In this document: positions 37,501-43,152 of the stretch, one piece after another
How positions within the stretch are numbered: position 1 is the first letter of the stretch
Layout of the letters: each line of letters starts with the position of its first letter
DNA from: Podocnemis expansa
Taxonomy: Eukaryota > Chordata > Testudines > Podocnemididae
Assembly (NCBI GenBank): GCA_007922195.1
Contig: ML682003.1
Coordinates: 6,420,093-6,484,092, forward strand
Direction of reading: 5' to 3'
DNA: 64,000 nt
Notes under the pieces: model-generated
Seen by the model: only the letters and a program-made list of their open reading frames with translations
Told to the model about the DNA's origin: nothing
Databases searched by the model: none
Position numbers and translations under genes: made by a program

Positions 37501-39607
37501 TTCTTTAGAAAGAAACTCCACATCTGCTTCATATAAACTCTCCCCAGAAGTCTTTGAGATCTCCACCACCACAGCAGTGCAGGCTCTCATGGCAGATGTC
37601 GGCAGCACAGCTTCCTCATCCAGCAAGGCATTTAACAGGCTGCTTTTCCCAGCACCAGTGTCTCCCACCACTGCAATGTAAGTCTTTGGCATTTTCGTAT
37701 CTTTCTGCAACTTGTCAATCTGTTCTCTTTATTTAAAAAAAGGGGGGGAGGCAGGGGGAGATGGTATAAGAACGAAGCAGTCATCTGGCAACAATGAACT
37801 TATTTCACTAACAATGTACTTTCCTACTATGGAGACAGCTTTATTGGTATAAAAGGTGTTTTACACAAGCATATTTCTGTACAAGAGGGGGCATATAAGC
37901 AATACTGACATAGTGCATATTTACACAGGTGTAACTGAGAACACACTCAAATTTGTATTTATATAACTTTTGGTTATTTCCCTCCCCTATCTGAATAGTA
38001 ATACCAATACAAAAACATGTTTAGAACAGGTCATAATAAGGTTTGCATAAGTGGGAGGCCTCCTTTACCGCATTGACACTTATAGAAGATTTATACAGCG
38101 CTAAATAAACAGCTAAATAAGCAAGCAAAATGGGGGAGCAAAGCAAATAGACCAAAGCTGAACACAATGATGAGTCAAATTAGCATGGATGAAGGGGGGA
38201 ATTTAATTGGAAAAATTAGAATAATTGGAAGTTGTTTAACACTGTAATCGTGAGGGCGACTAACGATTAGAAGAATTTGGTGGATTCGCCATCATTTGTA
38301 ATTTTTAAATCAGGGTGGGTTGGATGTTTGTCTAAATCAGTTCCCCTAAAATTTATTCTGAGGAAATTTTATGGCCCATGTTTTACAGGAGGTCAGATCA
38401 GATGATCATCATGGTCCATTCTGGCCTTGAAATCTACATATTATCTGTACTTTCACTGGTAGTATCAGTTGTTTACTTGCTGCAATATTTGACAAATCCA
38501 CATGACTTCCAGCTTTGGTAACTGCTTAATAATCTGGGCATATGAGCAAATCTAACCTCTTTCAAATAATCATTCCCCTTTGTAAGCCCTCCCTTCAACA
38601 ATCAACAAGATTTAAGGTATTCTATAGAATAACTGTCCGCCTCCAAGATTAATACTTATGAAAATACGCAATTAATGAGTATCAGAAGTGTGACTTACAC
38701 ACTTGAAGCCTCTGTAAAGGATTCAACTTATGTTTTCTTTAAGAATTGAAGAGCTCTATATAACAATGTGATTTGAGAAACCAAGAAAGCTATATATAAT
38801 TAGCAAGCGATAAAGACAGAGATCCCTCAACATGATATTAATAGGACAAATACTATTAATAAATTCCTTGGGGATTTTCTAGCCAAGTGCAATAAAAATT
38901 ATTTCCCTTTACTTTGTTTTTAACTAACGCATAGATATACATATTCTAAATTGTCTGTTATACGCGTGCTAGCTCTATGTATTTTGGAGCTCTGGAGTCC
39001 AAAAGAATACTGAAAATTGCCACTATCTAAAGAGTATTTGTATCTGCTCCAGACTAACAAAAGTATCACAGCTGTGCATCTAATAAATTTCAAATCACAG
39101 AACTATGTTCATATAGGAAGCATGGTGGGATGACCTAGCTCTTTAGGGTTCAGAAGAGACTATTTTCTGTGACAACAGCACCCTAACCCAAATGACCTTG
39201 TGGAAAGAAAACCCAAATATCTCTGCACCTGGTACTGGAACTTACCCAGGACTAGCAGTTCACAACATTGGTCTGCTTCAGCAAGTGACCTTTGCTACCC
39301 TGCCAATTAACCCCACAGGAATCATTAACAACTGACTGGCTGTCCTTAGGAGCCCAACGAGACAAGCCAGTGAATTCACACGCAGAACACTGGCCTAACG
39401 AACTAGAAGGACAATAGCTCGAACTCTTTTGCACTACTTCCCACTCAGAGCCCCCAATCCGGATGCGTGATCCATTCTACTATGGAATATACAAACTCAC
39501 GACATGGTTCTTGTCCCAATGAGCCTGCAACATAAGTTTCTATTTTTAAACCAACACGTGCTGTTGTTCGAAGTATGATGCATCTTTTCCTTGCCTTTCC
39601 GAGAGAG
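1226..39607 (-). CDS. NUGGC: SLIP-GC-family nuclear GTPase, 17 visible exons (partial at 5' end)
   Basis: Seventeen minus-strand exons join in one open frame of about 920 codons, and every junction has matching phase and a GT/AG boundary. Counting from the first visible exon, the P-loop GDTGAGKS falls near residues 57-64. It is followed by a DLPG switch motif (G3) and a TKTD motif (G4), then a long helical C-terminal half with a VCVQSRNRFSKQRI block and a GYHYATYRAVCTRQGIYSS block, all laid out as in SLIP-GC. The family is a dynamin-like nuclear GTPase; the mammalian protein is expressed in germinal-centre B cells and linked to genome protection during somatic hypermutation. Mammalian proteins are near 800 residues, so this one is slightly longer. 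The match to the mammalian protein is only moderate, so it could be a paralogue and not the strict orthologue. The initiator exon and promoter are not identified. Introns hold three DIRS-bearing regions and many small transposons. Confidence 0.85.
2226..2337 (-). CDS. NUGGC: SLIP-GC-like GTPase, penultimate exon
   Basis: This 112-bp exon lies between a TTTTTAG acceptor and a CCAG|GTAAAG donor. It encodes GYIGGSFESVVQELTKSL and continues to an FEPMLKPVQK segment, a helical tail matching the C-terminal coiled region of SLIP-GC. It begins in phase 0, as the upstream exon at 10988 requires. The intron between them, about 8.6 kb, contains a DIRS element, a PLE and GC-rich sequence. Confidence 0.7.
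2964..3205. repeat. DIRS copy 1 left inverted terminal repeat
   Basis: The stretch including GATTTTTCAGCAGTACC, CTGCTGGGGGAGGTGC and GGAGTGACACTTTCGCGCC is found inverted at the other end of the element, in the same order and with similar spacing. The exact outer boundary is uncertain by about 10 bp. Confidence 0.75.
3265..4533 (-). CDS. DIRS tyrosine recombinase (copy 1, intact ORF)
   Basis: A 422-codon open frame encodes a lambda-type tyrosine recombinase of the DIRS type, used to insert circular cDNA without target duplication. All key residues are visible: Arg203 in ITSARCVGELAAL, His334 and Arg337 in IRAHSTRSLATS (the HxxR box), a Trp at 360 in the His/Trp position, and the nucleophile Tyr370 in FVKHYTIEE. 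The N-terminal SAM-like region contains TRQTYLQKWW and ILEYLLNLKEKN. It overlaps the end of the RNase H frame, a usual DIRS arrangement. No stop or frameshift is seen in the domain, while the upstream RT of the same copy is broken. Whether it is expressed cannot be judged here. Confidence 0.8.
   Translation of the reverse strand: MVHLPAKDVQKDTNHSPTYTNPPVTEKRENITHSPGETSSHSMVPRWFSDLEAQCSDKVKHILLNSRKPTTRQTYLQKWWCFSSWCSCRSLDPINTPILDILEYLLNLKEKNVSLNTIRVHLAAISTFHAHVHDSSIFAHPILKTFMSGLQNIYPQVCPLVHPWDLAMVLQMLMRPPFKPLLTNSLLHVSMKVAFLVAITSARCVGELAALMSHPPYTVFYKDKVSLCPHPKFLPKITSTFYLNQTIHLPVFFPKPLTTPQQVAHHTLGVRRALAFYLQRTKDFRKTPRLLVSTMERSPGNPISKQRLSPWISSCIRTAYSQSGNQPPASIRAHSTRSLATSTCFLRNIPLSDICQAATWSSADTFVKHYTIEELSKLDSACGLAVLRSSRILYYSPEVEQLGTMLEEEMKVTYLGAVAGVL
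4380..5484 (-). pseudogene. DIRS copy 1 RNase H / connection region
   Basis: Consecutive minus-strand frames cover the end of RT and RNase H. One carries QLLGNMAATTYLVHLARPRM, the DIRS post-RT segment; the next has the VDLFATFLNKKCKRYYSW block and the PPEPMIP block, typical of the DIRS RNase H to YR linker. The domain is spread over three frames, so this part is frameshifted. Confidence 0.7.
5477..5522 (-). repeat. Tiny CR1 3'-tail insertion inside DIRS RT
   Basis: AATCATAGAATCATAG repeats followed by GGTTGGAAGGGACCTCAT are the 3' terminus of a CR1 LINE with its octamer tail, read on the minus strand. Only about 45 bp are present, a strongly 5'-truncated CR1 insertion into the older DIRS copy. 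Confidence 0.7.
5489..6451 (-). pseudogene. DIRS copy 1 reverse transcriptase, frameshifted
   Basis: This frame contains early RT motifs: TGGWRPILDLRKFNKFV and ASLDLKDGYFHVPIHPAH with the first catalytic Asp. The frame is lost near 5720: the YLDD catalytic box is still readable in another frame at about 5690-5720. The element therefore could not make full-length RT as it stands. Confidence 0.75.
6516..8014 (-). pseudogene. DIRS copy 1 Gag-like region
   Basis: Minus-strand frames encode the DIRS Gag signature LDAADAAARIIRTAIVMRRS followed by SWLHAAGLP...TIEDLPFDKEKLFAEKT. Upstream is a segment with LIWQTPASSTPTNKRADKY, then a Gln-rich run. The same two signatures recur in the other DIRS copies of this window. 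The frame is interrupted, and the GC-rich stretch at 7880-8280 is low-complexity Pro/Gly/Ala. Confidence 0.65.
9020..9234. repeat. DIRS copy 1 right inverted terminal repeat
   Basis: This is the reverse complement of the left end: GGCGCAAAAGTGTCACTCC, CCCCCAGCAGGGGGTACTGC and TGAAAAATCTCCGATCC align with it with few changes. The divergence between the two repeats gives a rough age for the insertion. Confidence 0.75.
9746..10490 (+). mobile_element. Penelope-like element remnant with GIY-YIG region
   Basis: It begins with an inverted PLE end (AGCCATGTTAGTCTAGC...GTCTTGTGGCACTTTTAAAG) and continues into a plus-strand GIY-YIG endonuclease stretch at about 10125-10260 (YTGQTGQSLCERINEHKSD, then NIQKPVGE). 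It closes near 10440-10490 with the opposite end (TCTTTAAAAGTGCCACAGGAG). RT is missing, so it is an internally deleted copy. Confidence 0.75.
10590..10960. other. GC-rich intronic stretch, unclassified
   Basis: Compositionally distinct from its surroundings (runs such as GCTGGGGGGTGGAGGGGGAAG). Open frames exist on both strands but none has splice sites fitting the adjacent GTPase exon or a recognisable domain. Probably part of a decayed repeat. Confidence 0.3.
10988..11121 (-). CDS. NUGGC: SLIP-GC-like GTPase exon (C-terminal helical region)
   Basis: This 134-bp exon has a CTCCTGTAG acceptor and a CTCCAG|GTGAGA donor. It encodes a helical stretch including FQRMKDLMQEYIRSKKEAVF, aligning with the KACERMKDAI region of the mammalian protein. 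It enters in phase 1, completing an Ala codon, and leaves in phase 0. Confidence 0.75.
11470..12620. mobile_element. Non-autonomous hAT transposon, 1.15 kb
   Basis: The ends CAGTGGTTCCCAACC and GGTTGGGAACCACTG are perfect terminal inverted repeats of hAT type. They are flanked by an identical 8-bp duplication, CTCTACAC, at 11462-11469 and 12621-12628, exactly the hAT duplication length. The interior is G+T- and C-rich low-complexity sequence with no transposase. Confidence 0.92.
12920..13105. repeat. Possible decayed relative of the 53.8-kb hAT-like repeat
   Basis: It begins CAGGGCCAGATTAACC, the same terminus as the element at 53777, followed by C-rich sequence. The opposite end (near CCCCCTAGGTTATATCTGG) resembles a degraded inverted terminus. 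No clear target duplication. Confidence 0.35.
13500..13608 (-). CDS. NUGGC: SLIP-GC-like GTPase exon (C-terminal helical region)
   Basis: This 109-bp exon lies between a CATTCCTCAG acceptor and a TGCAG|GTAGGA donor. The product includes LLDQMEYISKRQRGISR followed by VLTPEIQKNMKPIYAG, a basic helical stretch typical of the SLIP-GC tail. Phase 0 in, phase 1 out, consistent with both neighbours. Confidence 0.75.
13847..14006 (-). CDS. NUGGC: SLIP-GC-like GTPase exon (coiled segment)
   Basis: This 160-bp exon starts after CTTCCAG and ends at a GCTTTG|GTAAGA donor. It encodes a Lys-rich amphipathic segment including SKAILDKLRYFFKDLKKKL and ends IQRHQMEAVQAL. The entering phase (one base) completes the codon left by the 15132 exon. 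Confidence 0.8.
14667..14689. repeat. Poly(A) tract
   Basis: An uninterrupted run of A residues in intronic DNA, with no recognisable retroposed body upstream. Confidence 0.8.
15132..15280 (-). CDS. NUGGC: SLIP-GC-like GTPase exon (GYHYATYRAVCTRQGIYSS block)
   Basis: This 149-bp exon lies between a CTTCGCAG acceptor and a CTTCAG|GTATCC donor. GYHYATYRAVCTRQGIYSS followed by DFNEQLSEPISSAI matches one of the most recognisable parts of SLIP-GC, the conserved G-[FY]-H...AVC...GIY...DLNE pattern. This block is the strongest family diagnostic outside the GTPase motifs. Confidence 0.85.
16350..16550 (-). CDS. NUGGC: SLIP-GC-like GTPase exon
   Basis: This 201-bp exon (67 codons, phase 0 to 0) lies between a GCCTTTCAG acceptor and a TTCACCT|GTGAGA donor. 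It encodes a helical segment including CLSSLSALLREAVEDSL and ending KVRSWGSP. In the family this lies between the GTPase half and the GYH...GIY block. Confidence 0.75.
16655..16850. repeat. Dispersed repeat, possible second PLE-end family
   Basis: The run GGTAATATCTTTTATTGGACC...GAGAGAGAAGCTTTTTGC...CTTCTTCAGGTC has the look of a repeat common in turtles. On the minus strand it contains CTGAAGA, a short GC stem, then AAAAAGC, a decayed hammerhead-like layout similar to the PLE ends elsewhere in the window. Confidence 0.45.
16900..17640. other. Intronic DNA without recognised feature
   Basis: No exon-like open frame with fitting splice sites and no repeat end that I recognise. Confidence 0.4.
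17647..18090 (-). mobile_element. Possible solo LTR
   Basis: Read on the minus strand, the segment starts TGTGATGGACAGG, contains a TATAAATAAAATC polyadenylation-like signal and ends CCTAACA, giving the TG...CA ends of an LTR over about 440 bp. I see no clear target duplication, so this is tentative. Confidence 0.3.
18248..18381 (-). CDS. NUGGC: SLIP-GC-like GTPase exon (EIPALRKFA block)
   Basis: This 134-bp exon lies between a TTGTTCAG acceptor and a GCAGAA|GTAAGC donor. It encodes EIPALRKFAIHTAL and continues to VIRNVARIISQVVNYL. It completes the Glu codon split with the 20281 exon, giving the DTEIP-type junction seen in SLIP-GC proteins. Confidence 0.8.
18449..18906. repeat. Dispersed AT-rich repeat beginning GGGCTGTCAAAC
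   Basis: Contains GGGCTGTCAAACAATTAG, AATTAATCACAGAGTGG and a long AT-rich body (ATTTCAATTACAACACAGAAC, CAGTGCTCACTTCATTATT), which I recognise as a widespread reptilian repeat. I cannot assign its class. Confidence 0.45.
18911..19285. mobile_element. Tigger-like (Tc1/mariner) fragment
   Basis: The left end CAGAACCTCAGTTACACACACC with GAGAATGGAGGTTCCTCATAAC matches Tigger-type termini. The right end reads ...AACACCAAGATTCTACTG followed by TA, the expected target dinucleotide. It is short, has no transposase and is eroded on the left. Confidence 0.55.
20281..20506 (-). CDS. NUGGC: SLIP-GC-like GTPase exon with acidic insert
   Basis: This 226-bp exon lies between a TGTTTCAG acceptor and a ATACAG|GTACTA donor. 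It opens with EMKRKAVFAE, then an acidic run (SGEDEEDEETEDEV) and a linker, and closes with the conserved QVFTVSSTEYLKLHGKLL. The acidic loop is probably disordered. The second half matches the VFTVSA..EY segment of the family. Confidence 0.8.
20630..21410 (-). mobile_element. CR1 LINE 3' region
   Basis: About 780 bp are typical CR1 sequence in reverse orientation, from the tail (TTGGAAGGGACCATGAGAGG) through GAGGATTCCACCACTTGCC, AGTGAGGAATCTTTTCCTG and CATTGCTTCCTGTCC to GTGCCCAAGACTGGACACA and TGACACCCAGCTCCCTTTCTG. It is 5'-truncated, with no intact RT frame. Confidence 0.9.
21715..22289. mobile_element. Non-autonomous hAT transposon, 0.58 kb
   Basis: The left end CAGGAGGAGGCAACCCCTGG and right end AAAGGTTGCTGACCCCTG are inverted versions of the common hAT terminus CAGGGGT(C)GGCAACC. 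The flanks ACATGAGA (21707-21714) and ACATAAGA (22290-22297) form an 8-bp duplication with one mismatch. It sits 50 bp from a GTPase exon. Confidence 0.8.
22349..22468 (-). CDS. NUGGC: SLIP-GC-like GTPase exon (SRNRFSKQRI block)
   Basis: This 120-bp exon (40 codons) lies between a TTTACTTAG acceptor and a CTTCAG|GTAGGA donor. It encodes ISLVCVQSRNRFSKQRI followed by WVDFNNGLQ, the family's C.(K/Q)(A/S)RN.(Y/F)S...I..DF..GL motif. A hAT insertion ends about 50 bp past the donor. Confidence 0.85.
22729..22845. repeat. PLE end fragment
   Basis: AGTTCAGCAAAACAAATAAGG, GTCTTGTGGCACTTTTAAAG, then TTATTGCATGAACTTTCATGG match the end sequence of the PLE family. It is truncated inside the stem-II region of the hammerhead-like motif. 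Confidence 0.75.
22846..25010 (-). mobile_element. Decayed DIRS fragment, copy 4 (Gag end)
   Basis: The minus strand encodes a Gag segment with TTKLLWQTPASVPPTTEGVE followed by RKYFVLP, the same signature as in copies 1 and 2. Several frames farther 5' carry no recognisable domain. The right end (GCGCATACCTGGTTTGGAATC, near 24940-24960) resembles a DIRS outer end. RT, RNase H and recombinase are absent. Confidence 0.55.
27065..27335. mobile_element. Short hAT element inside DIRS copy 5
   Basis: The ends CAGTGTTCCCAGCC and GGTTGGGAACTGCTG are inverted hAT termini of the same type as the 11.5-kb element. The flanks GTCTAGAC (27057-27064) and GTCTAGAT (27336-27343) make an 8-bp duplication with one change. 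Confidence 0.8.
27856..27872. repeat. Poly(G) tract
   Basis: A run of about 16 G residues. Read-through length in the assembly may be unreliable. Confidence 0.7.
29627..29716 (-). CDS. NUGGC: SLIP-GC-like GTPase exon, 30 codons
   Basis: This 90-bp phase-0 exon lies between a TTATTTTGCAG acceptor and a TTCGGA|GTGAGT donor. It encodes a charged helical piece including NLASFEKENDIRKSILDKE. Only this frame is open through the interval, and it joins both neighbours in phase. I do not recognise its sequence from mammalian SLIP-GC, so it is the least certain internal exon. Confidence 0.55.
29815..30207. mobile_element. Decayed hAT element
   Basis: The left end CAGTGACTCTCAACCTTGCC resembles the frequent CAGTGGTTCTCAACC terminus, and the right end closes in CTGAAAGACTG. 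The flanks ATCTAAAT and ATCTAGAC agree at 6 of 8 positions. The interior includes ATGTACCCCCTGGAAGATC, typical of this family. Confidence 0.6.
31010..31205 (+). repeat. Probable CR1-related fragment
   Basis: CTATGGAACAGCTTCCAAGAG and TGGACTAGACC resemble the 3' non-coding part of CR1-type LINEs on the plus strand. Strongly diverged. Confidence 0.35.
31536..31653 (-). CDS. NUGGC: SLIP-GC-like GTPase exon (coiled coil after G4)
   Basis: This 118-bp exon has a CTTGCAG acceptor and encodes LEISLEELESQRVQMEMEKE plus flanking residues, a strongly coiled-coil segment directly after the nucleotide-binding core. The donor GAG|GTTGGT is weak. The alternative GTTG|GTAACT, 4 bp further, would put the next exon out of frame, so the weak site is preferred. 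Confidence 0.7.
31755..31840. repeat. PLE end fragment
   Basis: AAACAAATGAGGAGTCCTGTAG and TTATTGCATGGGCTTTCATGG match the PLE end family, truncated after the GAAAGC-type block. Confidence 0.65.
32764..32945 (-). CDS. NUGGC: SLIP-GC-like GTPase exon with G4 motif TKTD
   Basis: This 182-bp exon lies between a TCTTCTAG acceptor and a ATCAG|GTAACA donor. It encodes CNAVWVVANITRAVDDKTAK, a conserved stretch after switch II, then SLAFVCTKTDSFNITEII. TKTD is the guanine-recognising G4 motif (T/N-K-x-D). Confidence 0.88.
34075..34281 (-). CDS. NUGGC: SLIP-GC-like GTPase exon with G3 motif DLPG
   Basis: This 207-bp exon (69 codons) lies between a GCTTAG acceptor and a AAAGAG|GTACAA donor. It encodes FWPIVKCVKIHVPGSDVL, then GAVLVDLPGIRDSNAARDN. 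DLPG is the DxxG switch-II motif, placed as in dynamin-like GTPases and followed by the RD(N/E) stretch typical of SLIP-GC. Confidence 0.9.
34401..34613 (-). CDS. NUGGC: SLIP-GC-like GTPase exon (switch I region)
   Basis: This 213-bp exon (71 codons) lies between a TTCTTCAG acceptor and a GAGAAG|GTAGAA donor. It begins EWDNELKALLEDM; joined to the previous exon it gives FLSKEEWDNELK, matching the LS..EW..EL region of SLIP-GC. A helical stretch with AAYSRVKAVYGMIAELPKL follows. Confidence 0.85.
35190..35375. repeat. Inverted PLE insertion, decayed
   Basis: A left half (AAAGGGGCAGCCATGTTAG...GAGTCCTGTGGCACTTAAAG) is followed directly by its inverted partner (GCGATAAATTTGTTAATC...GTGCCACAGGATTCC). 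The forward half keeps CTGATGA but has AAAA in place of GAAA. Confidence 0.75.
35380..36340. other. Intronic DNA, possible unclassified retroelement
   Basis: A stretch with an AATAAACTACTG signal near 36070-36090 and several short frames, none with a domain I recognise. No terminal repeats found by eye. Confidence 0.25.
36940..36992 (+). repeat. CR1/SINE tail fragment
   Basis: TTGGACTAGATGAC...CCCTTTTGGCCCTGGAATC resembles the last 50 bp of a CR1-type 3' end. Confidence 0.4.
37501..37724 (-). CDS. NUGGC: SLIP-GC-like GTPase exon with P-loop (G1)
   Basis: This exon carries YIAVVGDTGAGKSSLLNALL, a complete Walker A/G1 P-loop, then LPTSAMRACTAVVVEIS, the family's switch-I-like segment with the conserved Ser/Cys-Thr. 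The donor is AAAGAA|GTAGGT. Two AG acceptors lie 2 bp apart; the one giving AA|CAG (start 37724) matches the phase left by the exon at 39501, so it is chosen. Confidence 0.9.
38290..38450 (+). repeat. CR1-type 3' end or SINE tail
   Basis: GGAGGTCAGATCAGATGATC followed by ATGGTCCATTCTGGCCTTGA is the recognisable terminal stretch of a CR1-mobilised repeat on the plus strand. Confidence 0.6.
39501..39607 (-). CDS. NUGGC: SLIP-GC-like GTPase exon upstream of the P-loop
   Basis: This 107-bp exon lies between a TCACACAG acceptor and a perfect TGTC|GTGAGT donor. In the frame that joins the P-loop exon it reads SLGKARKRCIILRTTARVG and ends GSLGQEPC. It corresponds in place and character to the helical segment before the G1 motif in SLIP-GC. 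It needs a further 5' exon ending in phase 2. A palindromic PLE insertion begins about 40 bp upstream. Confidence 0.7.
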
Positions 39608-39644
39608 CTGTGTGACAAACATACATACATCTCTATAGCAGATT

Positions 39645-40050
39645 CAAAGGGGCAGCTATGCTAGTCTAGTTCAGTAAAAGAAGCAAGGAATGCTACTGCA
39701 CTTAAAGACTAACAAATTTATTATCACATGAGCTTTCATGGGAGAAAATCCCAGTTTGTTAGATGCTTTGAAGATGGGGGAACTTACAGAATGGAATGAA
39801 AATAAATGCAAGGGAGTGTAAGACAGCTATCCCCAGTGTTTGAATCTTTACAACTACTTTGATTTGCTATTACAGTATGACCTGATCCTGTGTCTTTCAC
39901 TCCCTTGCATTTATTTTTATCCCATTCTGTAAGTTCCCTCATCTTCAAAGCATCTGATGAAGTAGGATTTACTCTCATGAAAGCTCATACAATAAATAAA
40001 TCTATCAGTCTTTAAGTGCCACAGGACTCCTTGCTTCTTTTGCTGTGGTA
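39645..40050. mobile_element. Palindromic PLE insertion, about 0.4 kb
   Basis: The left half (CAAAGGGGCAGCTATGCTAG...GCACTTAAAGACTAACAAAT) is repeated inverted in the right half (CAGTCTTTAAGTGCCACAGG) around a centre near 39850, including mirrored GAACTTACAGAATGG / CCATTCTGTAAGTTC blocks. The right half holds GCATCTGATGAAGTAGG...ATGAAAGCTCAT, a hammerhead layout with an eroded stem II. It lies 40 bp from a GTPase exon. Confidence 0.75.
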
Positions 40051-41227
40051 GATTGAGGATTTGTTTTGTTTTTAAATAGACAACTGCTTGAAGCTACTCA
40101 GAGGTTTAGAATGCTGCACATTTCTGAGAACCTGGATTAACTGGTGAGACTACATAAAAGGCACAAGGTACATGGGTTTCACTATATGTTGCACATGCAC
40201 AGATTGAATATTTTAGGAAAATACATTTAGGTAAGTGTTCTTAAATTATTTCTCCCATGTGGCTGAGACAGGGTGATCAACTCCTTAAATGCAGTAGCAC
40301 CTAGTATGTAGTCAACACAGCACCACTCTTCAAGGGTCCAACAGATATGAGAATTAAGGGGACAGGGCTAGAGTTGAAGAGGCCATGTGTATGAAAACGG
40401 AATGGAGAGAAAACAGAGTCCTGTGGTACTTTTAAAGACTAACATTTATTTATCGCATGAGCTTTTGTGGGAGAAAATCCCACTTTGTCAGGCACTTTGA
40501 AGATAAGGGAAAGGCAGTTGCTTACCTGTAACTGTCACTCTCCAAGATGTGTTGCTCGTGTCCATTCTCCTCATAGGTGTATACACACCTGCATGTGCAG
40601 TCACCAGAAGACGTCTCCCCATAGCTGTAGCCGTAGACCTGGATCATGAGCCCCCTGGAGTCCCACGCTAATGCTGCGGTATAATAAGCACTCCCAGGTC
40701 TCTGCTCGCTCAGTCCCTTCTTTTCGCTAACTCTGAAAGCAGGGACGGCAACAGGGTATATAATGGACACAAGCAGCACATCTTGGAGAACAACAGTTAC
40801 AAGTAAGCAACCACCTTTCTCCTCTGAGTGTTTGCTCGTGTCCATTCTCATCATAGGTGAATCACAAGCCATACCTTGGACAGTGGGTGGAGTTAGTGTT
40901 GAGTAACTTGAAGTACTGCTCTGCCAAAAGCCGTGTCATTTCTGGCCTGTTGCACTATGGTGTAGTGGCTGGTGAACGCGAGAACCGACGACCAAGTGAT
41001 AGCCATACATATCTCCTCCACCGGCACATTCGCCAAAAAGGCCAACGACAAAGCTTGGGCTCTTGTAGAATGAGCTGTTATGTGACATGATACAGGTACC
41101 TTTGCTAAGGAGTAACAGAATCAGATACAGTCCACAATCCAAGAAGAGATTCGTTGGGATCTGATTGGCAGTCCCTTCATTCTTTCTGCAATGGCTATGA
41201 ACAGTTGAGTGGACCTGTGAAACAGCC

Positions 41228-42128
41228 TTGTATGCTCCATGTAGAAAGCTAGCACTCTACACACATCCAGAGTACGCCATCTGGCTTTCTCACTGGACCT
41301 GTGAGGCTTCAGGAAGAAAGCTGGTAAAACTAAACTTGGTTATAATGAAAAGGTGCGATCACTTTTGGGAGAAAAGTCAAGTATGGTCTCAGTTGTACCT
41401 TGTCCTTAAAGAACACTGTATATGGAGGCTCTGAAACCAAGGCCCACAGCTCCAACACCTGCAGGGCAGAGGTTATCGCCACCAGGAAGGCCACTTTCCA
41501 GGACAAGAGTTGAAGGGAGCAGGTGGCCAGGGGTTCAAAGGGAGTGCCCATCAACTTACTGAGTACTAAATTCAGATCCCATAGTGGTGGTCAGCATTCG
41601 ATATGTGGAAACAGTCACTCAACACCCTTAAGGAAACAAATCACCATGAAGAGAGAGAAAAGGGACCTGCCTTGACAAGGTTGGCGGAAGGCCAGGATGG
41701 CTGCATCGTGAACCCAGAGGGATGCTAGAGAGAGGCCTTGACGCTTTAGGTGGAGAAAGTAATCCAAGATGGATTGGAGGGAGCTGACAGGAGTGACATT
41801 TCCTCTGACTGAGCCCAAGTGGTAAAGCAGCTCCACTTTACCAGGTAAGAATTCTGAGCAGCAGGCTTCCTGCTGCCCAACAGCACCTCCCACACCTGTA
41901 ATGAACACGCTCTCTCTCTTCAGTGTTCAGCCACGAAGCCTCCAGACGGCAAGGTGTAATGACTGTAGGTCGGGGTGGAGCAACCTCCTGAAGTCCTGTA
42001 ACTGGAGATCTGGGCGCATCAGGAGCTCCCAGATGGGAGATATTAACTTGTCCATCAACAATGAGAACCACAGCTGGCGGGGGCCACGCTGGAGCAATTA
42101 GAACTATGTCTGCTTTGTCCCTCTTCAC
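41228..42128 (-). pseudogene. DIRS copy 2 tyrosine recombinase, degraded
   Basis: Fragments of YR appear in different frames: LDYFLHLKRQGLSLASLWVH from the N-terminal domain, then KVAFLVAITSALQVLELWAL. In the last block the catalytic Arg of the SAR box has become Leu-Gln. The HxxR and Tyr part is not found intact. Inactive. Confidence 0.7.
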
Positions 42129-43018
42129 TTTCAGGGCAACACTGTGCAGTAACAGGATTGGGGGGAAACGCGTAAAGCAGCCCTTTTGACCAAGGAATTA
42201 GGAACGCATCAGATATTGCTCCATACCCCATTCCCCTGAGAGAGCAAAACTGCGGGCACTTCCTGTTCCAGCATCTGGCAAATAAGTCCACTTTGGGAAA
42301 ACTCCACTTCTGGAAGATCATGATCATCACCTCAGGGTGGAGAAACCAACCATGTAGAGGCAGAAAACAACTGCTGAGTCTGTCTGCTTCCTTTTTCCAC
42401 ACCCCCAGGAGATGCAAAGCTGTTAGGTGGAAACCATGCCTCACTGCCAGATTCCAAAGCCTGACAACTTCCCAACAAAGCGGGTAAGAGTGAGCTCCCC
42501 CATCTGTTTATGTAATACATTGACAACACATTGTCTGTTAAGACATGAACTACTTTTCCCTTCAGTTGATGGAGGAACACTTTGCAGGCCAGTCTGACTG
42601 CCTGTAACTCTCTGACATTGATATTAAGCTGTTTGTCTTTCAGCAATCAAAGGCTCTGAGTTCAGTCTCCAGTGCTGAGGTGCGTGCCCCACCCTATGCC
42701 TGATGCATCGGATACTACAGTTAGAGAGGAAGCCTTCTCCACAAACGAAACACCCTTTAAGACGAACTGTGGGTTTTTCCACCAGATCATGTGGCAGAGG
42801 ACCAACCGTGGAATTCTTACTACTTCTTCCAAAGAGTGACGAGCCAGAGCATAGTTCTGCAGAAGCCAAGATTGGAAGGGGTGCAACCTGAGGCGGGCCA
42901 GAGGCACTACGCGAGTACCTGACGCCATGTGCCTTAGCAGATGGAGGCAATGCCTGACCGTTGTTACTAGAGAAGCTTGAAGCTGTGAGACTAGCCCCCT
43001 TATTGCCCTGAACCTCAC
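42055..43018 (-). pseudogene. DIRS copy 2 RNase H region
   Basis: Frames show ASGIGWGTHLSTGD (start of RNase H), then INVRELQAVRLACKVFLHQL and VHVLTDNVLSMYYINRWG with the ELQAV and TDN active-site blocks, then VDLFARCWNRKCPQFCSLRG. The blocks are split among frames by indels. Confidence 0.75.
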
Positions 43019-43152
43019 CTTGGGCAGAAAGCCCTTTTCACTGGTGGGGTCCCAGTACTGCCCCTATGAATTCCATTCACTGAACCGGTATTAAAGTGGA
43101 CTTTTCTTTGTTTATTTGCAGGCCCAGTCTGATGTGTGTATCACTATTAGGT

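Noticed and set aside
40480..40500. Hammerhead candidate on the minus strand
   Set aside because: The core reads CTGACAA and AAAA; both essential positions are changed.
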